DNA of 64,000 nucleotides from Beroe forskalii (taxonomy: Eukaryota; Ctenophora; Nuda; Beroida; Beroidae), in NCBI GenBank assembly GCA_011033025.1, contig WFMF01000512.1:54681-118680 (forward strand), in the 5' to 3' direction. The notes beneath the pieces were generated by a model. It was not told where the DNA came from. It worked only from the letters and a program-made list of their open reading frames with translations, and did not search any database. Position 1 is the first letter of the stretch. Each line of letters starts with the position of its first letter. A program made the translations under genes and the position numbers. Positions 36,809-48,326 of this stretch are shown piece after piece.

Positions 36809-36980
36809 GTTACATAACTCCAACAGCGAAGTAACAAATTGTTTTCAACTCGGGCTGCGCCCTCGATGAAAACAAATCATTATTCAACTCAGCCTTCGGC
36901 TTCGGTGAATAATGCAATTTATGCCACTCGCTTCGCTCGAGGCATAAATCATGTTACTTCACTGTTGCTCGTTATGTAAC
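36809..36980. other. Cloverleaf of three hairpins within an outer stem
   Basis: An outer stem (GTTACATAAC, then CAACAGCGAAGTAACA, near 36809-36836, pairing with 36953-36980) encloses three consecutive hairpins: TTGTTTTCA/TGAAAACAA (36839-36875), ATTATTCA/TGAATAAT (36879-36913) and ATTTATGCC/GGCATAAAT (36917-36949). Each is capped by a GC-rich inner stem with a three-base loop (GGGC-TGC-GCCC, GCC-TTC-GGC, GCG/CGC around CTTCG). No tRNA features. Confidence 0.8.
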
Positions 36981-37009
36981 TGTATTCGATTCCCGCCCTG
37001 GCCAGGGCG

Positions 37010-38370
37010 GTAACCCCCTGCATATCAGAAAAATAAAAAGAAATAGAGAGTCAGGACCTATCTAGAACGATTCGTCGTAATATTTTAGATCTAGAACAAC
37101 CGTTCTTATAGATACGCGTATACTTAAATCGCACGCTACAGTAACGTAACTGGCCAGGGCTATATATGAGAGAATTCAGTGTCACAGGAGTTTATATATA
37201 TAAAATAATAAGATAATTTGTGACCCAATTTAAATCGATGAGATCTCAAGTTCTACAAATGGTAGAGACATGATCGAGGTCACGTTTTGCAGATCTAAGA
37301 TGGGGAATTGCATTAGGCTATAAAATAAGTTCTGGTGACGTCATTATGACGTCATTATGACGTCATCAACTTAGCGAAATTTTACTGCTTTTTAGCGAAA
37401 ATAGGTCGTTTTCGTTCGCATTTTTCACCAAGAAGGAGTGGCGATAGCTCAACAATTTTGAAAAATCGTTAGTTGGAAATTAAAGAGCTTTCAGAAAATC
37501 ATACGGATCATTGGGCTATCTCGATTTTCATCGAGATATACGCGATTTCTAAGGTACGGTGAAAAATCGATGTCGAAATTTTAGGACAAAAGTTAAACGA
37601 GAGAGATGTCAAGAACTACGACTTATCTTGAGATGAGATTGGTCAAAGTATGTTGTACTAAGGCGGAATTGTCTTATAGGCTACATGGGAAGTTGGTTTG
37701 AGCCTATTTGGGTGCTGTGATGACGTCATCAAAATCGCGTAAAACCACTAAAATAGCGTATTTTGCGATAAAACGCTATTTTGCGCTACTTTAGACATCT
37801 CTAACTCAGAGAGTTTTCATCGGAATATGTTTTACTTCGATGTTTTGCTTTTAAACCTCGAGATTCAGCTATAAAACGAGTTTCAAGGTGATCAGTTGAA
37901 ATATGTCGTCATGCGAAGCCTCTAAAAATTGAGCCGCAAAATGGTTGAAATTACGTTAATGATGAAAAATTGTGCTCAAGCCTTATTCTGTGATACGATG
38001 ACGAACTAATAATGGTTTCCTCATGTCTCTCAGTGACTAAATGTGGGAAATATACGATGAAATAGTGAATCACGTGAGTTCATGTGGACGTTTTGTAGAA
38101 ATTAGGGGATTTCAAGAAAATGATATTTACACGCGATTTTCGACTTGATTACGTTGAAATGAGTTCAAATACGACTAATGCACGTGAAATTAGATCTGGG
38201 TGCTACATTTCAGCACGTGAGTTCACGTGGACGATTTGTAGAAATTAGGAAATTGGTCAATTCTAGTAATTCCAAGTTAGAATAACGTTGTTTCGGAATG
38301 CGTGAGGTTTACTTACGTTGGTTCCAACCGAAAGAAATGGACTGACGTCACCAAATCAGCAGGGGGTTAC
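37010..38370. other. Possible 1.4-kb element with short inverted ends
   Basis: GTAACCCCCTGC at 37010 recurs inverted at 38359-38370. Only 12 bp match, so the boundaries are tentative. The interior has TGACGTCA sites (37330-37365, 37722) and a short direct duplication (GTGAGTTCA(T/C)GTGGACG at 38072 and 38218). No gene seen. Confidence 0.3.
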
Positions 38371-38691
38371 TACGACAACCGTCTCGGTTTTGGAGAGCCT
38401 ATGAATTTAAAGCAAAAACGTCATAAAGATAAAACAGTCAAACCTAAGTTCTGAATGTAACATTACCCAGTACTCTGCTCCTGATTATTAATAAAAACAG
38501 CAATTAAGAAAGCGCTTTAACTTACCGGGAATTACTGGTACATTTACTGGGAGGCAAGGGGGGACTTAACTCATGGTAAGTCCATGCCATTACACACTAA
38601 AGAGGGACTAACCTCATGCTGGAGTTGTGCCAGGTTTTCCACAACTTTACCGTGTGGGAATAGCTCCAGAGTCTATTGATACGTGCAATCT

Positions 38692-40418
38692 GCAACCTCT
38701 CTACTACTAAGCAAGGGATGGGCCTGCGAGGGCCCAAGCAGCGCCCTGCATCCTCTCTACAACTAAGCGGGGGATGGGCCTGCGAGGGCCCAAGCAGCGC
38801 CCTGCATCCTCTCTACAACTAAGCGGGGGATGGGCCTGCGAGGGCCCAAGCAGCGCCCTGCATCCTCTCTACAACTAAGCGGGGGGATGGGCCTGCGAGG
38901 GCCCAAGCAGCGCCCTGCATCCTCTCTACAACTAAGCGGGGATGGGCCTGCGAGGGCCCAAGCAGCGCCCTGCATCCTCTCTACAACTAAGCGGGGGGGA
39001 TGGGCCTGCGAGGCCCAAGCAGCGCCTGCATCCTCTCTACAACTAAGCGGGGGATGGGCCTGCGAGGGCCCAAGCAGCGCCCTGCATCCTCTCTACAACT
39101 AAGCGGGGGATGGGCCTGCGAGGGCCCAAGCAGCGCCCTGCATCCTCTCTACAACTAAGCGGGGGATGGGCCTGCGAGGGCCCAAGCAGCGCCCTGCATC
39201 CTCTCTACAACTAAGCGGGGGATGGGCCTGCGAGGGCCCAAGCAGCGCCCTGCATCCTCTCTACAACTAAGCGGGGATGGGCCTGCGAGGGCCCAAGCAG
39301 CGCCCTGCATCCTCTCTACAACTAAGCGGGGGATGGGCCTGCGAGGGCCCAAGCAGCGCCCCTGCATCCTCTCTACAACTAAGCGGGGGATGGGCCTGCG
39401 AGGGCCCAAGCAGCGCCCACCATCCTCTCTACAACTAAGCGGGGGATGGGCCGGCCCAAGCAGCGCCCTGCATCCTCTCTACAACTAAGCGGGGGATGGG
39501 CCTGCCCAAGCAGCGCCCTGCATCCTCTCTACAACTAAGCGGGATGGGCCTGCGAGGGCCCAAGCAGCGCCCTGCATCCTCTCTACAACTAAGCGGGGGA
39601 TGGGCCTGCGAGGGCCCAAGCAGCGCCCTGCATCCTCTCTACAACTAAGCGGGGATGGGCCTGCGAGGGGCCCAAGCAGCGCCATGCATCCTCTCTACAA
39701 CTAAGCGGGGGATGGGCCTGCGAGGGCCCAAGCAGCGCCCTGCATCCTCTCTACAACTAAGCGGGGGATGGGCCTGCGAGGGCCCAAGCAGCGCCCTGCA
39801 TCCTCTCTACAACTAAGCGGGGGATGGGCCTGCGAGGGGCCCAAGCAGCGCCCTGCAACCTCTCTACAACTAAGCGGGGATGGGCCTGCGAGGGCCCAAG
39901 CAGCGCCCTGCATCTTCTCTACAACTAAGCGGGGGATGGGTCTGCGAGGGCCCAAGCAGCGCCCTGCATCCTCTCTACAACTAAGCGGGGATGGGCCTGC
40001 GAGGCCCAAGCAGCGCCCCTGCATCCTACAACTAAGCGGGGGATGGGCCTGCGAGGGCCCAAGCAGCGCCCTGCATCCTCTCTACAACTAAGCGGGGATG
40101 GGCCTGCGAGGGCCCAAGCAGCGCCCTGCATCCCTCTCTACAACTAAGCGGGGGATGGGCCTGCGAGGGCCCAAGCAGCGCCCTGCATCCTCTCTACAAC
40201 TAAGCGGGGGGATGGGCCTGCGAGGGCCCAAGCAGCGCCCTGCATCCTCTCTACAACTAAGCGGGGATGGGCCTGCGAGGGCCCAAGCAGCGCCCTGCAT
40301 CCTCTCTACAACTAAGCGGGGGATGGGCCTGCGAGGGCCCAAGCAGCGCCCTGCATCTTCTCTACAACTAAGCGGGGGATGGGCCTGCGAGGGCCCAAGC
40401 AGCGCCCTGCAACCTCTC
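38692..40418. repeat. 56-bp minisatellite, right arm only (about 31 copies)
   Basis: Unit CTCTCTACAACTAAGCGGGG followed by ATGGGCCTGCGAGGGCCCAAG and CAGCGCCCTGCATC. GC-rich, with small indels in the G run. The left arm has one copy (15025-15091), so the expansion happened after the duplication. It lies upstream of exon 1. Confidence 0.95.
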
Positions 40419-40563
40419 AATGTAGTAATACCTGCATTATGAGGTGTGGAGCTGCAAGCCTACCCAAGGTGCCACTGCTTAAAATATAAAGATTCTAATT
40501 TCTGAATCATCTCATCATTAATCTACTGTTTTTTGAATAATGAAAACCATACTTCTATCGCAG

Positions 40564-40710
40564 GTACGACTTCGATGCAATAATAAAGTGTGATGATGAC
40601 ACGATAATAAACATGTCTAAGTACCACGAGCTGATGAAGCAGCAGGACACTTCCAAGCCGTTTTATGGGGGAGTCAGGTTCGGCGGCATGCCAGTGTTCA
40701 GACAAGGCAG
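40564..40710 (+). CDS. GT31 glycosyltransferase, exon 1 of window (right copy)
   Basis: A 147-bp exon with acceptor CTTCTATCGCAG|G and donor GGCAG|gtgaat. Same 48-residue product as the left copy: YDFDAIIKCDDDTIINMSKY at the start, PFYGGVRFGGMPVFRQG at the end. DDD is the metal/UDP-sugar site expected about two-thirds of the way through the family's catalytic domain, so roughly half of the domain plus the Golgi signal anchor must lie in exons not seen here. Between-arm changes are both third-position and silent. It could be a complete gene with distant 5' exons or a 3'-partial duplicate. Confidence 0.88.
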
Positions 40711-41337
40711 GTGAATGAGACTTAAATTTCATTTACCTACCTTCTCTGCCCTTTTTGTTTTTCCAAGGGAGGTGAATTATGGATAGTTAATTTCATGCTT
40801 TGTCATCAAATCTTATGAAGTCTAACTGAGATTCTTTATAAAACACGGCGTTATGTCGATGTTCTGATCACTATTCACTTCGAATTATCTGAATTTTAGG
40901 CTCTCAACAGATCCATCATCCCTCTCTTGAAATCATGTGAATGGGCAAACCACTAGCTGAGATGGAGGGTGTTTCGTGACTTGTGATTTGAACTATGATA
41001 AGATTATAGATAAGACGAAATGTGCATTTTAGTTCAATTCTTAAATTCTACTGTAGTAGTCACTGGTTATCAATACTAAGAAAACAAGACACCCAAACCA
41101 TTCAACACTGGCCACGATCGTTATATAAATTTGACTCCGACAATTTTTGACATACAACGGGCTCGAAAATTATAAATTTTGAGAGACAGTAAACACATTT
41201 CATAAGTCTTAAAAATCCCGAAATCTCGGGTCGCGATAATTTTTCCAAAGGTGTGATAACTGTACAGTTAGGGAATTATCAATAATATGTGATACTATTA
41301 CTATCCTTAGTAGGTAATGACAACACCTACTTTTCAG
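40711..41337. other. Intron 1, right copy
   Basis: 627 bp, matching the left intron apart from array B. It keeps the single ancestral acceptor CTACTTTTCAG. Confidence 0.75.
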
Positions 41338-41428
41338 GTATGAAGTGTCAAGGACTGCGTGGGAACCAGATAAATTCCCGCCTTACTGTTCTGGGGGTGG
41401 TTACACACTCAATAAGCCAGCGATAGAG
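41338..41428 (+). CDS. GT31 glycosyltransferase, exon 2 (right copy)
   Basis: 91 bp, acceptor CTACTTTTCAG|G, donor GAG|gtaagc (near consensus). Encodes YEVSRTAWEPDK and FPPYCSGGGYTLNKPAIE, the acceptor-side conserved block of GT31 enzymes, with the split Arg codon completing exon 1. In this arm the junction is single copy and shows the unamplified state of array B. One silent difference from the left copy. A methionine-initiated frame through the same bases in another register is a shadow. Confidence 0.88.
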
Positions 41429-41977
41429 GTAAGCTTTAGAGTGGTGTTGATTATAGCATCATCGGATATTAAATGCTACTGTATTGTCAAACGTAAGGAA
41501 ACATTACCAACCCGAAGAGGGCCGTAGAGGGTATTAAATATGCAGCTTATGTCGTGTTATAGTAATGGCTAGATGTGCAATGCGCCTATAGGCCGGGTTG
41601 TGGGGATACTTGCTGTTAAAGAAGGAATTCTTACTGAGGGGCTTATGTCGTGGTAGGGCTCCGTATACAGGCCATTGCTATCACCACGTTATATGCAATT
41701 ACAGCCTACGATTTAAACCCTTCACAATTCCCTTGAATTCCTTATATAGTTGATTTCTTGATCACCACTCTCCGTGGCTCCTGTGTCCACAGTACCACAT
41801 AGAACACCACCCTGCAGTACAGCCCCACATTACTCCTACGTCTCCACTTTCCACATTACCTAGCACTCTAGCACTCCTACGTCTCCACATTACCATGTCC
41901 TGGCACGTTCCCTCATTGAAAGGTGTGCCACTACACACATGTACACATTTAACTCTGTGTTTTGGCGATTCCAGCTA
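41429..41977. other. Intron 2 start, right copy
   Basis: No exon seen. A CTCCTACGTCTCCAC motif is repeated around 41835-41890. Confidence 0.5.
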
Positions 41978-43229
41978 TAAGTGGTGAAGTTGTGACACTA
42001 TAAGTCACAGCTTAAAGTGGGGAAGTTGTGACACAATAAGTCACAGCTTAAAGTGATGAAGTTGTGACACTATAAGTCACAGCTTAAAGTGATGAAGTTG
42101 TGACACTATAAGTCACAACTTAAAGTGGTACAGCTGTGACACTATAAGTCACAGCTTAAAGTGGTGAAGCTGTGACACTATAAGTCACAGCTTAAAGTGG
42201 TGAAGCTGTGACACTATAAGTCACAGCTTAAAGTGGTGAAGCTGTGACACTATAAGTCACAGCTTAAAGTGGTGAAGCTGTGACACTATAAGTCACAGCT
42301 TAAAGTGGTGAAGCTGTGACACTATAAGTCACAGCTTAATGTGGTAAATCTGTGGCACTATAATTCATAGCTTAAAGTGGTGAAGTTGTGACACTATAAG
42401 TCACAGCTTAAAGTGATGAAGCTGTGACACTATAAGTCACAGCTTAAAGTGGTGAAGCTGTGACACAATAAGTCACAACTTAAAGTGGTGAAGCTGTGAC
42501 ACTATAAGTCACAGCTTAAAGTGGTGAAGCTGTGACACTATAAGTCACAGCTTAATGTGGTAAATCTGTGGCACTATAATTCATAGCTTAAAGTGGTGAA
42601 GTTGTGACACTATAAGTCACAGCTTAAAGTGATGAAGCTGTGACACTATAAGTCACAACTTAAAGTGGTGAAGCTGTGACACAATAAGTCACAACATAAA
42701 GTGATGAAGCTGTGACACTATAAGTCACTGTTTAAAGTGGTGAAGCTGTGACACTATAAGTCACAACTTAAAGTGGTGAAGTTGTGGCACTATAAGTCAC
42801 AGCTTAAAGTGGTGAAGCTGTGACACTATAAGTCACTGCTTAAAGTGGTGAAGTTGTGGCACTATAAGTCACAGCTTAAAGTGGTGAAGTTGTGACACTA
42901 TAAGTCACAACTTAAAGTGGTGAAGCTGTGACACTATAAGTCACTGCTTAAAGTGGTTAAGTTGTGGCACTATAAGTCACAGCTTAAAGTGGTGAAGTTG
43001 TGACACTATAAGTCACAACTTAAAGTGGTGAAGCTGTGACACTATAAGTCACTGCTTAAAGTGGTGAAGTTGTGACACTATAAGTCACAACTTAAAGTGG
43101 TGAAGCTGTGACACTATAAGTCACTGCTTAAAGTGGTGAAGTTGTGGCACTATAAGTCACTGCTTAAAGTGGTGAAGTTGTGGCACTATAAGTCACAGCT
43201 TAAAGTGGTGAAGTTGAGACACTATAAGT
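41978..43229. repeat. 36-bp minisatellite, right arm (about 35 copies)
   Basis: Unit AGCTTAAAGTGGTGAAG(C/T) followed by TGTGACACTATAAGTCAC. Twice the copy number of the left arm. Confidence 0.94.
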
Positions 43230-43786
43230 AACCGATTTATCTCTTTTCTTTCTTTTCATGCGCATGTTTTTCTAATCTTTGAAGAGTAATTTTCCAAGAG
43301 GAGAAATAGGTGGATAGGAAGTTGTCATGGTCATAGCGTTATGTAGTGCGTTGATAACATTGTACCGCGCAATGTAGCTTTGGTGTGGGTCCAGATCATG
43401 TTACGAAGGGAGCGAATTAATAAAGATTAGTTGAAGAAAATTTACAAAATTTCATGAGGTTTACAGATTTCAGTTTGAACTCGCACACTCTTTAGTCCAC
43501 TTGGAAAATTTCCGCTACAGGCCACAATCTGTATTTCGTATGTGAGTCTCGGGTTTTTAATAAATGTTAAGTGTTAAAGCTTGCCAGTTTCAAGTTCGCA
43601 TACGTTTCTATGAAGTTATTTATCTCGTAATAATAACTGATCTTGCCATTCCCCTTGTTGTAAAGGCCAATTTTTCTAGTAACAAAATATCAAAAGCTCA
43701 AAAGCTTCTGATAAAATATATGTCCAAATCCACGTTACTTTACGCAAACTTTCTGGCAGTCTGGAGGAACGCCGACTCATCTTCGG
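43230..43786. other. Intron 2 segment, right copy
   Basis: Matches 6453-6517 and 7450-7969 inverted and provides the empty site for the left TIR element. No exon seen. Confidence 0.55.
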
Positions 43787-44483
43787 CGGACCCAAGGCAG
43801 ACTCACTTCAGCGGACCCAAGGCAGCCTCGCTTCAGCGGACGTAAGGCAGACTCACTTCAGCGGACCCAAGGCAGCCTCGCTTCAGCGGACGTAAGGCAG
43901 ACTCACTTCAGCGGACGTAAGGCAGCCTCGCTTCAGCGGACGTAAGGCAGCCTCGCTTCAGCGGACGTAAGGCAGCCTCGCTTCAGCGGACGTAAGGCAG
44001 CCTCGCTTCAGCGGACGTAAGGCGGACCCAAGGCAGCCTCGTTTCAGCGGACCCAAGGCAGCCTCGCTTCAGCGGACGTAAGGCAGCCTCGCTTCAGCGG
44101 ACGTAAGGCAGCCTCGCTTCAGCGGACGTAAGGCAGCCTCGCTTCAGCGGACGTAAGGCGGACCCAAGGCAGCCTCGTTTCAGCGGACCCAAGGCAGCCT
44201 CGCTTCAGCGGACGTAAGGCAGCCTCGCTTCAGCGGACGTAAGGCAGCCTCGCTTCAGCGGACGTAAGGCAGCCTCGCTTCAGCGGACGTAAGGCAGCCT
44301 CACTTCAGCGGACCCAAGGCAGCCTCGCTTCAGCGGACGTAAGGCAGCCTCGCTTCAGTGGACGTAAGGCAGCCTCGCTTCAGCGGACGTAAGGCAGCCC
44401 CGCTTCAGCGGACCCAAGGCAGCCCCGCTTCAGCGGACGTAAGGCAGCCTCGCTTCAGCGGACGTAAGGCGGACCCAAGGCTT
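43787..44483. repeat. 25-bp minisatellite, right arm (about 28 copies)
   Basis: Unit AAGGCAGCCTCGCTTCAGCG followed by GACGT, with CCCAAGGC variants and the same 10-bp submodule as the left arm. Confidence 0.93.
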
Positions 44484-44894
44484 CTACTCTACCGAGGCCA
44501 CACGACGAGATCGTTCAGCTCACCTCTTCAGAAGATGCAGCTTCTTCCTCCAACGGGATGTTATGAGACAAACAATGACCTGTGGCTGCAGTTACCTGTG
44601 CCGCTTCCGAGTCTGCATACCTATGAGTTTGGAAGTGAAACATCTGCAAGAAGTGCACCAACAACATAGCAACGGAAGAGGCTCTCCTTCAAGGCATTTC
44701 TCAGCCTCATCTAATACCTCGGCATCCGAAGTATTCAGCTACTTTGAACCCAGCACTGAATCGTTCTGGTCAAAGCTCACACAGATGTCATACAGAAAAT
44801 TATACTGGGACTTGACCTTGACGAGCTTTCCCTCTTATCTCAGATAACCTTAGCCAGTAGACATGACTATATTGGTAAATTGAGCGATCTGTCC
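44484..44894. other. Intron 2 segment with conserved open frame, right copy
   Basis: Counterpart of 4905-5310. Frames here contain replacement differences between arms, so they are treated as non-coding. Confidence 0.5.
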
Positions 44895-45542
44895 AGGCCA
44901 GTATCACGCCAGTATCACTCCAGTATCAGGCCAGTATCAAGCCAGTATCACACCAGTATCAGGCCAGTGTCACGCCTTATCAGACCATTATCACGCCAGT
45001 ATCACGCCAGTATCACGCCAGTATCAGACCAGTATCACACCAGTATCAGACCAGTATCAGACCAGTATCAAGCCAGTATCAGACCAGTATCACACCAGTA
45101 TCAGACCAGTATCAGATCAGTATCAAGCCAGTATCAGACCATTATCACGCCAGTATCACGCCAGTATCAGACCAGTATCACACCAGTATCAAACCAGTAT
45201 CAAGCCAGTATCAGACCAGTATCAGGCCAGTGTCACGCCTTATCAGACCATTATCACGCCAGTATCACACCAGTATCAAGCCAGTATCAGACCAGTATCA
45301 CGCCAGTATCAGACCAGTATCACGCCAGTATCAGACCAGTATCACGCCAGTATCAAGCCAGTATCAGACCAGTATCACGCCTTATCAGACCAGTATCACG
45401 CCAGTATCAAGCCAGTATCAGACCAGTATCACGCCAGTATCAGACCAGTATCACGCCAGTATCAAGCCAGTATCAGACCAGTATCACGCCAGTATCACGC
45501 CAGTATCACGCCAGTATCACACCATTATCACGCCAGTATCGC
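44895..45542. repeat. 11-bp minisatellite, right arm (about 59 copies)
   Basis: Tandem CCAGTATCA plus two variable bases; three times the left-arm number. Ends about 80 bp before the exon 3 acceptor. Confidence 0.93.
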
Positions 45543-45623
45543 TATGACTACGTATTCTTTGTTAACTTATCACCCGATATAATACTAACACAATATTATG
45601 AGAGTATGAATTTCCCATTTCAG

Positions 45624-45710
45624 AAAATGCTGGCTGTCCACTTCTCAGGAAACCAAGAACTTTTCCTTGTCGAGGACGCGTACATGGGTGTGCTCTCTTA
45701 TCACGCAGAG
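45624..45710 (+). CDS. GT31 glycosyltransferase, exon 3 (right copy), donor altered
   Basis: 87 bp, acceptor CCCATTTCAG, 29 codons reading KMLAVHFSG then ELFLVEDAYMGVLSYHAE, in phase with exon 2. The base after GAG is A, so the junction reads GAG|atatgt, whereas every following unit of array A reads GAG|gtatgt. If splicing fails here, translation runs ICYYVV and stops. The next intact donor is 48 bases on, beyond that stop. Three silent differences from the left copy, none altering the protein. Confidence 0.83.
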
Positions 45711-48326
45711 ATATGTTACTATGTTGTGTAGTTTGGTGTGCTCTCTTATCACGCAGAGGTATGTTACTATTTTGTGTAGTTTGGTGTGCTCTCTTATCAC
45801 GCAGAGGTATGTTACTATGTTGTGTAGTTTGGTGTGCTCTCTTATCACGCAGAGGTATGTTACTATGTTGTGTAGTTTGGTGTGCTCTCTTATCACGCAG
45901 AGGTATGTTACTATGTTGTGTAGTTTGGTGTGCTCTCTTATCACGCAGAGGTATGTTACTATGTTGTGTAGTTTGGTGTGCTCTTATCACGCAGAGGTAT
46001 GTTACTATGTTGTGTAGTTTGGTGTGCTCTCTTATCACGCAGAGGTATGTTACTATGTTGTGTAGTTTTGTGTGCTCTCTTATCACGCAGAGGTATGTTA
46101 CTATGTTGTGTAGTTTGGTGTGCTCTCTTATCACGCAGAGGTATGTTACTATGTTGTGTAGTTTGGTGTGTTCTCTTATCACGCAGAGGTATGTTACTAT
46201 GTTGTGTAGTTTGGTGTGCTCTCTTATCACGCAGAGGTATGTTACTATGTTGTGTAGTTTGGTGTGCTCTCTTATCACGCAGAGGTATGTTACTATGTTG
46301 TGTAGTTTGGTGTGCTCTCTTATCACGCAGAGGTATGTTACTATGTTGTGTAGTTTGGTGTGCTCTCTTATCACGCAGAGGTATGTTACTATGTTGTGTA
46401 GTTTGGTGTGCTCTCTTATCACGCAGAGGTATGTTACTATGTTGTGTAGTTTGGTGTGCTCTCTTATCACGCAGAGGTATGTTACTATGTTGTGTAGTTT
46501 GGTGTGCTCTCTTATCACGCAGAGGTATGTTACTATGTTGTGTAGTTTGGTGTGCTCTCTTATCACGCAGAGGTATGTTACTATGTTGTTGTGTAGTTTG
46601 GTGTGCTCTCTCTTATCACGCAGAGGTATGTTACTATGTTGTGTAGTTTGTTGTGCTCTCTTATCACGCAGAGGTATGTTACTATGTTGTGTATGGTTTG
46701 GTGTGCTCTCTTATCACGCAGAGGTATGTTACTATGTTGTGTAGTTTGGTGTGCTCTCTTATCACGCAGAGGTATGTTACTATGTTGTGTAGTTTGGTGT
46801 GCTCTCTTATCACGCAGAGGTATGTTACTATGTTGTGTAGTTTGGTGTGCTCTCTTATCACGCAGAGGTATGTTACTATGTTGGTAGTAGTTTGGTGTGC
46901 TCTCTTATCACGCAGAGGTATGTTACTATGTTGTGTAGTTTGGTGTGCTCTCTTATCACGCAGAGGTATGTTACTATGTTGTGTAGTTTGGTGTGCTCTC
47001 TTATCACGCAGAGGTATGTTACTATGTTGTGTAGTTTGGTGTGCTCTCTTATCACGCAGAGGTATGTTACTATGTTGTGTAGTTTGGTGTGCTCTCTGTC
47101 ACGCAGAGGTATGTTACTATGTTGTGTAGTTTGGTGTGCTCTCTTATCACGCAGAGGTATGTTACTATGTTGTGTAGTTTGGTGTGCTCTCTTATCACGC
47201 AGAGGTATGTTACTATGTTGTGTAGTTTGGTGTGCTCTCTTATCACGCAGAGGTATGTTACTATGTTGTGTAGTTTGGTGTGCTCTCTTATCACGCAGAG
47301 GTATGTTACTATGTTGTGTAGTTTGGTGTGCTCTCTTATCACGCAGAGGTATGTTACTATGTTGTGTAGTTTGGTGTGCTCTCTTATCACGCAGAGGTAT
47401 GTTACTATGTTGTGTAGTTTGGTGTGCTCTCTTATCACGCAGAGGTATGTTACTATGTTGTGTAGTTTGGTGTGCTCTCTTATCTTATCACGCAGAGGTA
47501 TGTTACTATGTTGTGTAGTTTGGTGCTCTCTTATCACGCAGAGGTATGTTACTATGTTGTGTAGTTTGGTGTGCTCTCTTATCACGCAGAGGTATGTTAC
47601 TATGTTGTAGTTGGTGCTCTTATCACGCAGAGGTATGTTACTATGTTGTGTGTGTAGTTTGGTGTGCTCTCTTATCACGCAGAGGTATGTTACTATGTTG
47701 TGTAGTTTGGTGTGCTCTCTTATCACGCAGAGGTATGTTACTATGTTGTGTAGTTTGGTGTGCTCTCTTATCACGCAGAGGTATGTTACTATGTTGTGTA
47801 GTTTGGTGTGCTCTCTTATCACGCAGAGGTATGTTACTATGTTGTGTAGTTTGGTGTGCTCTCTTATCACGCAGAGGTATGTTACTATGTTGTGTAGTTG
47901 GGTGTGCTCTCTTATCACGCAGAGGTATGTTACTATGTTGTGTAGTTTGGTGTGCTCTCTTATCACGCAGAGGTATGTTACTATGTTGTGTAGTTTGGTG
48001 TGCTCTCTTATCACGCAGAGGTATGTTACTATGTTGTTTAGTTTGGTGTGCTCTCTTATCACGCAGAGGTATGTTACTATGTTGTGTAGTTTGGTGTGCT
48101 CTCTTATCACGCAGAGGTATGTTACTGTTGTGTAGTTTGGTGTGCTCTCTTATCACGCAGAGGTATGTTACTATGTAGTGTAGTTTGGTGTGCTCTCTTA
48201 TCACGCAGAGGTATGTTACTATGTTGTGTAGTTTGGTGTGCTCTCTTATCACGCAGAGGTATGTTACTATGTAGTGTAGTTTGGTGTGCTCTCTTATCAC
48301 GCAGAGGTATGTTACTATGTTGTGTA
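45688..48326. repeat. 48-bp minisatellite A, right arm (about 55 copies)
   Basis: Unit GTGTGCTCTCTTATCACGCA then GAG|gtatgttactatgttg: exon 3 end, donor and intron start. Most units are identical, and a few have 1-6 bp indels. Interrupted by the transposon at 48327-49407. Confidence 0.95.

Noticed and set aside
36809..36980. tRNA gene because of the cloverleaf
   Set aside because: Stems are too long, and there is no B-box GGTTCGAATCC or anticodon-loop arrangement.
41978..43229. TGTGA-N-TCACA resembles a bacterial CRP operator
   Set aside because: Nothing bacterial in the window; it is part of a 36-bp minisatellite.
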